Positions 17,277 through 25,441 of a stretch of DNA of 64,000 bases are shown here, one piece after another. Position numbers and translations under genes: made by a program. Within the stretch, counting starts at the first letter, position 1. Every line of letters starts with the position of its first letter. The notes under the pieces are model-generated. The model did not search any database. It worked only from the letters and a program-made list of their open reading frames with translations, and was not told the DNA's origin. The stretch is from Kaistella flava (ex Peng et al. 2021). Its GTDB lineage: Bacteria > Bacteroidota > Bacteroidia > Flavobacteriales > Weeksellaceae. The stretch lies in assembly GCF_015191005.1 (NCBI RefSeq), contig NZ_CP040442.1, forward strand, positions 1,364,001-1,428,000, given 5' to 3'.

Positions 17277-17765
17277 CTAGTTTAAGTTAGAAGTATTAAG
17301 GATGTTTGCTACTAAAGCATCTTGTGCACCATCGTTATCTAATTTTTGTTTCAAAATAGATTCTGCGATGTTTACAGACAAAGTACCAATTTGGCTTTTG
17401 ATATCAGCAACCGCTGCAGATTTTTCTGCTTGGATGGTTTGTCTGGCAGATTCAATCATTTTATCTCCTTCTACTTTCGCAAGACCTTTTGCTTCACCTA
17501 CAATTCTGTCTTTGATATCTCTTGCTTCTTTCAAAATCTGATCACGCTCCACTTTCGCTTCACGGATGATGATTTCGTTTTCAGCTTTCAAGTTTTCAAC
17601 TTCCTGTTTTGCTAATTTAGCCTGGTTAAGAGAATCTACGATGGTAACTTCTCTTTCATTAATTGCAGCCATAATCGGCTTCCAAGCAAACTTTGCTAAT
17701 AAAAACAAGAGGATTAAAAAGGTTAGAGTCATCCAAAACAATAAGCCAATTCCCGGTTCTATCAT
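17277..17765 (-). CDS. atpF: F-type ATP synthase subunit b
   Basis: The 162-residue protein is the peripheral stalk dimer. It has one N-terminal membrane segment (LLFWMTLTFLILLFLLAKFA, about 8-27) followed by a long amphipathic, highly charged helix (residues 30-150). The family motif AWKPIMAAINERE lies just after the membrane span. The gene is between atpE and atpH in the standard order. Confidence 0.95.
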   Translation of the reverse strand: MIEPGIGLLFWMTLTFLILLFLLAKFAWKPIMAAINEREVTIVDSLNQAKLAKQEVENLKAENEIIIREAKVERDQILKEARDIKDRIVGEAKGLAKVEGDKMIESARQTIQAEKSAAVADIKSQIGTLSVNIAESILKQKLDNDGAQDALVANILNTSNLN

Positions 17766-17858
17766 AATTGTAATTTTTTTTAATTTTTTTTCTATATGGA
17801 ATTTAAAAAATTCTTAGCAGAGCCAACCGCGCTGCTAAGAATTGATTTCTGAGGTTTC

Positions 17859-18080
17859 TTATTTAACGAACGCTCCAAAGATGATCGCGATCAAACCAGC
17901 ACCCTCGATAAGACCAGCAGCAATAAGCATTGCTCCTTGAATTTTACCTGCTTGCTCTGGTTGTCTTGCAATAGCATCCATTGCGTGTCCACCGATTTTA
18001 CCAATACCTAGACCTACGCCTAATACTGCTAATCCGATTCCAACATAAATAAGTCCAGTTCCTTGTGAAATGATTTCCAT
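17859..18080 (-). CDS. atpE: F-type ATP synthase subunit c
   Basis: This 73-residue hairpin of two membrane helices forms the Fo rotor ring. The glycine-rich first helix is GIGLAVLGVGLGIGKIGG. The polar loop has the conserved ARQPEQ. The second helix carries the ion-binding carboxylate Glu59 in GLIEGAGLI. The sodium-type glutamine in helix one and the ES/ET pair in helix two are not seen, so proton coupling is likely. The gene lies 38 bp after atpB. Confidence 0.96.
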   Translation of the reverse strand: MEIISQGTGLIYVGIGLAVLGVGLGIGKIGGHAMDAIARQPEQAGKIQGAMLIAAGLIEGAGLIAIIFGAFVK

Positions 18081-18118
18081 AATAAAAAAATATATAGGTT
18101 AAAAATATTCTAAGTTAA

Positions 18119-19234
18119 TTAATGTGCTCCTTCGTGTTCGTGTTCTGTTACTGCGATTCCAATAAACAAAGCCGAAAGAACGGTAAAGATATATGCTTGT
18201 AAAGCTGCTACTAACAATTCCAATAATCCGATAAACAATCCCAATGGAACTGAAGCGAATCCTAAAAGTGGTGTTTTAAAGATAAAGATCAATGACATAA
18301 TCGCCAATACCATAATGTGACCTGCAGTAATATTTGCAAAGAGACGCATCATTAAGGCAAATGGTTTTGTGAACACTCCAATGATTTCAATTGGAACCAT
18401 GATTGGGTATAATAATAAAGGTACTGGTGGCATGAAAATATGTTTCCAATAATCTTTGTTGGCACTGAAGATGGTAATTAATAAAGTAATAATTGCTAAA
18501 ACCGCTGTTGTTGCGATGTTACCAGTTAAGTTATAACCGAAAGGCGCAAATGGAATTAAACCAAACATATTATTAAACCAGATAAAGAAAAATACGGTTA
18601 ATAAATAAGGCATGAATTTTTTATACTTTTTCGCTCCAATATTTGGTATTGCTACTTCATCTCTAATGAAAATAATAATCGGCTCCATAAATCTTCCAAA
18701 TCCACTAGGAACTAAGGTTTTCGCATATCCTCTTGCCATTCCAATAAAAACAAGGAACATAAAGAAGATTGAAATAAAGATCGCTGCTACGTTTTTCGTA
18801 ATCGAAAAATCATAAAATGCGTTGTCTGAATTATGTTTTCCGCTTAAGACAGAGAATAATTTTGCTTGAACTAAACCCTGAGTTGAAGTTACAACCCCAT
18901 GATCTAAAGTATAACCGTCATGTTCATGACCATGTGCAATTGCACTTGACATCATCATATGAAGTCCGTTTTTGTCTTTAACAATAACTGGTAATGGAAT
19001 AGAAACGTGGTGTTCTTCCGGCGTTCCTTCATTTAATGTTAAGATATGCCACTCATTAGAATCACTAATGTGTTCCATAATCATCTCTTTTGCATTAAAT
19101 TTTTGATTATCATCTACAATTTTCTGTTCTAAACTTTCGGTAGATGTAGCTTCAACTTCTTGCTGTGCATAAGTGAAAACACTTGAAAGCGTAAGAAATA
19201 AAACGAAAAATAAAGAAGAAATTCTCTTGTTCAT
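18119..19234 (-). CDS. atpB: F-type ATP synthase subunit a with extended N-terminal region
   Basis: The 371-residue protein provides the ion half-channels of Fo. The core from about 145 to 365 has the usual hydrophobic helices and the essential arginine in MMRLFANITAGH (Arg297). Ahead of it is a cleavable-looking signal sequence (1-24, ending TYAQQ) and about 120 residues rich in histidine and acidic residues (for example HGHEHDGYTL). E. coli subunit a has 271 residues and no such extension. Extended AtpB forms are common in Bacteroidota as far as I recall. The protein also ends in a His/Glu-rich tail (TEHEHEGAH). A well-formed promoter lies just upstream. Confidence 0.95.
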   Translation of the reverse strand: MNKRISSLFFVLFLTLSSVFTYAQQEVEATSTESLEQKIVDDNQKFNAKEMIMEHISDSNEWHILTLNEGTPEEHHVSIPLPVIVKDKNGLHMMMSSAIAHGHEHDGYTLDHGVVTSTQGLVQAKLFSVLSGKHNSDNAFYDFSITKNVAAIFISIFFMFLVFIGMARGYAKTLVPSGFGRFMEPIIIFIRDEVAIPNIGAKKYKKFMPYLLTVFFFIWFNNMFGLIPFAPFGYNLTGNIATTAVLAIITLLITIFSANKDYWKHIFMPPVPLLLYPIMVPIEIIGVFTKPFALMMRLFANITAGHIMVLAIMSLIFIFKTPLLGFASVPLGLFIGLLELLVAALQAYIFTVLSALFIGIAVTEHEHEGAH

Positions 19235-19254
19235 AGGTCAAATTTATCGGTTTG

Positions 19255-19285
19255 CAAATATATTGAATTTATTAAAACCCACCAA
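19255..19285 (-). promoter_or_regulatory. Promoter of atpB (TTG-N20-TATATTTG)
   Basis: The minus strand has TTG at 19285-19283 and TATATTTG at 19262-19255, separated by 20 nt. This is a near-perfect Bacteroidota promoter, 20 nt ahead of the atpB ATG. It would drive atpB-E-F-H-A-G. Confidence 0.75.
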
Positions 19286-19314
19286 TATTAAAAATTGATT
19301 TTTATCAGTTATTT

Positions 19315-19584
19315 TCAGGAACGGTTTAATAATCGAATTACTTTGAAATATAAAGCAAAAGAAGTCACCAAAAAGGCTCCGATAATAAACAGGAAATTAG
19401 TTTGATTTGCTTCTAATTTAATCAACCAATACCCTACCCAGATAATATCTTTAAAGATATTGATCACCAAAAATAACATGGCAGGATTTTCTGTTTTCAT
19501 CAAATATTTTTTAAAAATGTAAAAGATAATTACATTTAAAACTGCTGCAGAAACAAATACTAAAACTAAATTGGTCATATTCAT
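19315..19584 (-). CDS. Small four-segment membrane protein upstream of atpB (AtpI-like position)
   Basis: The 89-residue protein has about three hydrophobic segments (LVLVFVSAAVLNVIIFYIF, PAMLFLVINIFKDIIWVGYW, FLFIIGAFLVTSFALYF). It sits directly ahead of atpB on the same strand, the place where atpI or similar small assembly genes usually occur. I see no diagnostic AtpI motif, so the link to ATP synthase assembly rests on position. A TATTTTTG box lies four bases ahead of the first ATG. A second ATG two codons later is an alternative start. Confidence 0.6.
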   Translation of the reverse strand: MNMTNLVLVFVSAAVLNVIIFYIFKKYLMKTENPAMLFLVINIFKDIIWVGYWLIKLEANQTNFLFIIGAFLVTSFALYFKVIRLLNRS

Positions 19585-19588
19585 GCCG

Positions 19589-19596
19589 CAAAAATA
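19589..19596 (-). promoter_or_regulatory. -7 box TATTTTTG four bases ahead of the ATG
   Basis: The minus strand reads TATTTTTG-CGGC-ATG. If transcription starts about five bases beyond the box, as in other Bacteroidota promoters, the mRNA would have almost no leader. No clear -33 TTG is present. Confidence 0.45.
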
Positions 19597-19847
19597 AGCA
19601 ACTTTAGAATAATTGAACGAAATTCTTTGTTTTCAAATTTTAAAATGAGCAAAAGGCAAAAGGTTTTTTAAAACCAAATAACTATCAGCAACTTCACAGA
19701 TACTCTTATTTTAATTTCTTTAATAAAACAAAACGCCGGATTCAGTAGTGTTTTTTCACGAAAAGTACTTTAATTACTATATTTAGATGTAATATTCATT
19801 ATTTTAGTTGTTTAAATTTTTATTTATCATAAACTAAAATCTTGAAT

Positions 19848-20741
19848 ATGTTAAAGAGAACCATCTTATTAGAAAACAAAACGTCGGTAAGTACGAAAAA
19901 TTTGCAAATAGTAATTCAAACAGAATTGCGAGAAAGTACGATTCCTGCGGAAGATATTGGTTACTTGGTCATCGATCATCCACAAGTTTTTGTGAGCATT
20001 CCTGCAATGAATTTATTGATAGAAAATAATGCGGCAATTGTTGTTTGTGGAAACAATCATTTACCGAACGGAATGTTTCTAAACCTCAACAGCCATCACA
20101 TTCAACAGGAGGTTTTCCGAAACCAAATGGAAGCGAGTTTACCTTTGAAAAAGCAACTATGGCAACAAACTGCTATGGAAAAAATTAGAAATCAGGGACA
20201 ATTATTAGAACGAATAACAGGCGAAAAGAACAGTTTTGAATTTTTAATGTCCAAGGTTTTGAGTGGTGACACCTCTAATATGGAAGGTGTTGCCGCCAAT
20301 CTTTACTGGAAAACATTCTTTGAACATTGTGATATTAAAGTCAAAAGAGAACGTTTTGGAAATTTTCCTAATAATTTCTTGAATTATGGTTATGCTATTC
20401 TGCGAGCTGCAACAGCAAGATCTCTTTCTGGAAGCGGACTTCTCAATACTTTAGGAATTCATCATAGAAACAAATACAATGCTTATGCGTTGGCAGATGA
20501 TATGATGGAACCTTACCGACCGATGGTTGATGAAAAAGTTTTCGAATTAATTGCAATGAGTGAGGAGCAAGAACTTACTACCTCAATAAAGGCTGAGTTT
20601 CTAAAAATCCTGACACAAACCGTGTACTTCAACGAAGAGAAAAGTCCACTTATGATTGGTTTGCAAAGAAGCGCAACTTCTTTGCAGCAATGTTTTACGG
20701 GAGAAAAGAAAAAAATTAATTATCCAAAATTATGGATCTAA
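19848..20741 (+). CDS. cas1: CRISPR-associated endonuclease Cas1, type II-C
   Basis: This 297-residue integrase works with Cas2 to insert new spacers. I chose the ATG at 19848 (MLKRTILLENKTSVS); a TTG two codons upstream is possible. Likely metal ligands are Glu146 in SNMEGVAANLYW, His205/206 in LGIHHRNKYNAY and Glu221 in LADDMMEPYRP, the standard Cas1 spacing. Length and sequence style fit the short type II Cas1 proteins. It overlaps cas2 by 10 bp. No csn2 or cas4 is present, which defines subtype II-C. It is transcribed towards the array, opposite to cas9. Confidence 0.96.
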   Translation: MLKRTILLENKTSVSTKNLQIVIQTELRESTIPAEDIGYLVIDHPQVFVSIPAMNLLIENNAAIVVCGNNHLPNGMFLNLNSHHIQQEVFRNQMEASLPLKKQLWQQTAMEKIRNQGQLLERITGEKNSFEFLMSKVLSGDTSNMEGVAANLYWKTFFEHCDIKVKRERFGNFPNNFLNYGYAILRAATARSLSGSGLLNTLGIHHRNKYNAYALADDMMEPYRPMVDEKVFELIAMSEEQELTTSIKAEFLKILTQTVYFNEEKSPLMIGLQRSATSLQQCFTGEKKKINYPKLWI

Positions 20742-21061
20742 ACGGCTACCGAATTATGTGGATTTTTGTTTTTTTTGATTTACCGACAGAAACTAAAAAA
20801 GACCGACATAATGCGTCGAAATTTAGAACCAATTTATTGAAAGATGGTTTTAATATGATGCAATATTCTGTTTACATGCGACATTGTGCAAGCAGTGAAA
20901 GTGCAGATGTGCACGAAAAGCGGGTTCAACTATTACTTCCACCATTTGGTAAAGTGAGTGTTTTACGAATAACAGATAAACAATTTGGAAATATTATGAA
21001 TTTTTGGGGGAAAGCAGAAGTTCCCAAACCGCCAGGCCCGGTGCAATTAGAATTATTTTAG
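20732..21061 (+). CDS. cas2: CRISPR-associated protein Cas2
   Basis: This 109-residue ferredoxin-fold protein bridges two Cas1 dimers during spacer integration. The start MDLNGYRIMWIFVFFDLPTE has the first beta strand with the conserved aspartate (FFDLP, Asp16), followed by LLKDGFNMMQYSVYMR and a C-terminal PPGPVQLELF. The type II Cas2 pattern is clear. It overlaps cas1, and its stop is five bases ahead of a terminator hairpin, then about 50 bp to the first repeat. Confidence 0.95.
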   Translation: MDLNGYRIMWIFVFFDLPTETKKDRHNASKFRTNLLKDGFNMMQYSVYMRHCASSESADVHEKRVQLLLPPFGKVSVLRITDKQFGNIMNFWGKAEVPKPPGPVQLELF

Positions 21062-21065
21062 GAAT

Positions 21066-21117
21066 AAAAAAATGCTTCAATCTTGCTTTATCAGTGCAAA
21101 AAAGAAGCGTTTTTTTT
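21066..21117 (+). terminator. Hairpin between cas2 and the CRISPR array
   Basis: AAAAAATGCTTC (21066-21077) pairs with GAAGCGTTTTTT (21104-21115) across a 26-base loop. A T-run follows on the plus strand, and an A-run flanks the other side, so it could stop cas1-cas2 transcripts and also minus-strand array transcripts. Confidence 0.6.
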
Positions 21118-21167
21118 AACGATATTTACTTTTAATTCTTTGATTACCAGAAGGTAGCGAGCCAACT
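21118..21167. other. Short AT-rich leader-like stretch next to the first repeat
   Basis: About 50 bp separate the hairpin from the first repeat. It is AT-rich for most of its length and ends GGTAGCGAGCCAACT. If integration occurs at the cas2 side, this is the leader. No promoter matching TAnnTTTG is seen in it. Confidence 0.4.
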
Positions 21168-24100
21168 AATATCGTTCTTTCTAATCTTTAATCAAACCAC
21201 AACCTTTACGAACGATCCTGCAATCATTTTACCAATATCGTTCTTTCTAATCTTTAATCAAACCACAACAGGTCAAGTAGTTGAAGGTGATTTAGATGCA
21301 ATATCGTTCTTTCTAATCTTTAATCAAACCACAACATCAAGTTCAGTTGATGCAACAGTTTAGCAAATATCGTTCTTTCTAATCTTTAATCAAACCACAA
21401 CAAACGAAGCCGTAGTTTTAGAAAAAGTTAAAATATCGTTCTTTCTAATCTTTAATCAAACCACAACAAATTAGGTAACCAAGATAAAGGCGGTGCAAAT
21501 ATCGTTCTTTCTAATCTTTAATCAAACCACAACATCTTTGTTAAGACTGGTTCGACTCCAGTTAATATCGTTCTTTCTAATCTTTAATCAAACCACAACA
21601 AAAGAAGTACAAACTTCGAGATGATGTTAAATATCGTTCTTTCTAATCTTTAATCAAACCACAACTACCAATTACTGCGCGATCAAATAAACTTTAATAT
21701 CGTTCTTTCTAATCTTTAATCAAACCACAACAAACGAATACTGCTAAAACTCAAAAGCAAGAATATCGTTCTTTCTAATCTTTAATCAAACCACAACTAC
21801 GAAAACAATCCCTAACGATAAAGACATAATATCGTTCTTTCTAATCTTTAATCAAACCACAACCAAACGACAAAGATATTTACGTTATAGACAAATATCG
21901 TTCTTTCTAATCTTTAATCAAACCACAACATTTTCGTCGGCATTTGATACCGATATTGTAATATCGTTCTTTCTAATCTTTAATCAAACCACAACAGTAA
22001 TTGTGCTAAATACCGATGTTCCTATAATATCGTTCTTTCTAATCTTTAATCAAACCACAACTGCTAGCTTGCCGATTCCCGACTCCACCCAAATATCGTT
22101 CTTTCTAATCTTTAATCAAACCACAACAGAAAACGCAGATACAAATCATATCCGTTAAATATCGTTCTTTCTAATCTTTAATCAAACCACAACGAAGTCT
22201 TTTAGTGCTTTTTCTCGATTGTAATATCGTTCTTTCTAATCTTTAATCAAACCACAACTTGAATTACTGGTGGGAGAAGACAAAGAAAAATATCGTTCTT
22301 TCTAATCTTTAATCAAACCACAACAGCAGAGGGATTAGGCTTAATGGATGAAAAAATATCGTTCTTTCTAATCTTTAATCAAACCACAACCGAAGTCTTT
22401 CACGTAGTTGAAGGAGTTGAAATATCGTTCTTTCTAATCTTTAATCAAACCACAACTTGCAGAGATGAGAGCGGTTCATTATATCAAATATCGTTCTTTC
22501 TAATCTTTAATCAAACCACAACTCACTCACCAAATAACGACGCACCCGCTTTAATATCGTTCTTTCTAATCTTTAATCAAACCACAACTGGCGCTTTGCG
22601 ACGGCATGGTGTGGGCCGAATATCGTTCTTTCTAATCTTTAATCAAACCACAACTGAAGCGCAGTATCAAATGACTACTGATTAAATATCGTTCTTTCTA
22701 ATCTTTAATCAAACCACAACTTCATTATGCATATTAGACCATAATGGCTCAATATCGTTCTTTCTAATCTTTAATCAAACCACAACTCTGCCACAGTATT
22801 GGCAAGTAAATGAATCAATATCGTTCTTTCTAATCTTTAATCAAACCACAACTCCCGTACTGCCCGGAGCTGTAACTGGCGGAATATCGTTCTTTCTAAT
22901 CTTTAATCAAACCACAACTAAAGCAGAAGAACAAATAATAAAAGAACGAATATCGTTCTTTCTAATCTTTAATCAAACCACAACTTGATCCTGAATATGG
23001 AATAAACGTTACGAAATATCGTTCTTTCTAATCTTTAATCAAACCACAACTTAAAATCTCATTCGATGTTTCAAAATCTTAATATCGTTCTTTCTAATCT
23101 TTAATCAAACCACAACTGAAGATGTTTTAACCTCTTTATTAAAGAAATATCGTTCTTTCTAATCTTTAATCAAACCACAACTGGGATTAATGGATTGGTT
23201 TAAACCAAACAAATATCGTTCTTTCTAATCTTTAATCAAACCACAACTGAGACGTTACCTTTTTAAAATGCGAGTTAAATATCGTTCTTTCTAATCTTTA
23301 ATCAAACCACAACTAATTCTGTTTTTAATATGATTTGGCATTTAATATCGTTCTTTCTAATCTTTAATCAAACCACAACTGTTGAAGTGGTAATTGGTGA
23401 TATTGGCGGAATATCGTTCTTTCTAATCTTTAATCAAACCACAACTCTAAACTGCTCAATTGTCATTGAATGTTTAATATCGTTCTTTCTAATCTTTAAT
23501 CAAACCACAACAATCCGCAATTACAAATGTACAACAATATTAATATCGTTCTTTCTAATCTTTAATCAAACCACAACTAAAAAGCATCGCAAGTAAATTA
23601 GATGTATAATATCGTTCTTTCTAATCTTTAATCAAACCACAACCTTCCGGTGAAGTTGATTGGTCAACCTTGAAATATCGTTCTTTCTAATCTTTAATCA
23701 AACCACAACCAGTAAATATAATTGGATTTATTATTCACAAATATCGTTCTTTCTAATCTTTAATCAAACCACAACTTATAAAGACATCAACAAAACGAAC
23801 AATGAAATATCGTTCTTTCTAATCTTTAATCAAACCACAACCCATTAACTGATTGACCCAATAAGTCCTGCAATATCGTTCTTTCTAATCTTTAATCAAA
23901 CCACAACAGGCGAATAGTATCCTAATTTCCATCCATAAATATCGTTCTTTCTAATCTTTAATCAAACCACAACTCAGTGTCAAAACTTTTATTTTTCAAC
24001 TCAATATCGTTCTTTCTAATCTTTAATCAAACCACAACTCTCAACAGAAAGTAACACAGAATACAAGCAATATCGTTCTTTCTAATCTTTAATCAAACCA

Positions 24101-25421
24101 CAACTAAATTACTCATTGGTTCGTTTAAATATTAAATATCGTTCTTTCTAATCTTTAATCAAACCACAACGGATAATTTCCAACTGACATGAAGTGCGAA
24201 AATATCGTTCTTTCTAATCTTTAATCAAACCACAACAGGAAATGAAATCTCATGTATTGGGAGAAAAATATCGTTCTTTCTAATCTTTAATCAAACCACA
24301 ACACACAAGCATAGATATCCATTAAATCCAAAATATCGTTCTTTCTAATCTTTAATCAAACCACAACAGGTTTAGATGAGTTTGAAGTTATTCAGGGAAT
24401 ATCGTTCTTTCTAATCTTTAATCAAACCACAACTCTTTGTTCTTCATATCCTCCGAAATCTGTAATATCGTTCTTTCTAATCTTTAATCAAACCACAACG
24501 GTCTAATGCTTTGGCTGCTTTAGTTCAAGAATATCGTTCTTTCTAATCTTTAATCAAACCACAACCTATGCTGCTGTTGGTGCTAATTCATTTAAATATC
24601 GTTCTTTCTAATCTTTAATCAAACCACAACAGTAGCATTTAAATCAATAACGTACTCTTGAATATCGTTCTTTCTAATCTTTAATCAAACCACAACGGAA
24701 AACTATGATAAAATAAATCTTTCCATAATATCGTTCTTTCTAATCTTTAATCAAACCACAACGACCCGTGTCTTTTGCTCTACGACTTGCAAAATATCGT
24801 TCTTTCTAATCTTTAATCAAACCACAACAGAAGTCTTTCACGTAGTTGAAGGAGTTGAAATATCGTTCTTTCTAATCTTTAATCAAACCACAACGTAATT
24901 AAGTACGAAACTAGCGACTCTGAGAATATCGTTCTTTCTAATCTTTAATCAAACCACAACCGTAGAGTTCATTTCTTATATCGGTGGATTAATATCGTTC
25001 TTTCTAATCTTTAATCAAACCACAACACCAAGTCTTCCAAGTTGGTCATATTTGAGAATATCGTTCTTTCTAATCTTTAATCAAACCACAACTAATTTAG
25101 GGAAAGGAAATGTAAAGTTGGAATATCGTTCTTTCTAATCTTTAATCAAACCACAACTTTTCAGATAGGACCAATTACAACGAATTCAATATCGTTCTTT
25201 CTAATCTTTAATCAAACCACAACTATTTTGTTTTGCTAACGTAGCATCTTCAAAATATCGTTCTTTCTAATCTTTAATCAAACCACAACTAATTCAGTTC
25301 GAACCCGCTTGGTTTAAAAAATATCGTTCTTTCTAATCTTTAATCAAACCACAACTGCTGCAGGTTCAAACTCACCACTGATCCAAATATCGTTCTTTCT
25401 AATCTTCAATCAAACCACAAC
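21168..25421 (-). CRISPR. Type II-C CRISPR array, 65 repeats of 36 bp and 64 spacers
   Basis: I located 65 repeats, the first at 21168-21203 and the last at 25386-25421. Read on the minus strand the repeat starts GTTGTGGTTTGATTAAAGAT and ends AGAACGATATT, a typical II-C repeat. Spacers are 30 nt, except six of 29 nt (before the repeats at 22223, 23146, 24003, 24332, 24595 and 25122). All repeats look identical except the last, which has C for T at 25407. The variant therefore marks the cas9 side as the older end, and new spacers would enter beside cas2. Complementarity to the tracrRNA at 30211-30301 shows that crRNAs are read from the minus strand. The last repeat lies 20 bp beyond the cas9 stop with no terminator between, so read-through from cas9 is possible. 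Confidence 0.98.
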
Positions 25422-25441
25422 AACACAACTGAAGAGTTGAG

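Noticed and set aside
21062..21167. Search for csn2 or cas4 beside cas2
   Set aside because: No open frame of sufficient length is present; the space is a hairpin and short leader, so the locus is II-C.
22344..22685. Open frame across the array encoding repeated ISFFLIFNQTTT
   Set aside because: It is a chance translation of CRISPR repeats and spacers; the 66-bp period is a multiple of three, so frames stay open. The same holds for 23330-23596 and 23660-23848.
25422..25441. Small hairpin CAACT-GAAG-AGTTG between array and cas9 as a terminator
   Set aside because: Only five pairs and no T-run on the minus strand; it is unlikely to block read-through from cas9 into the array.
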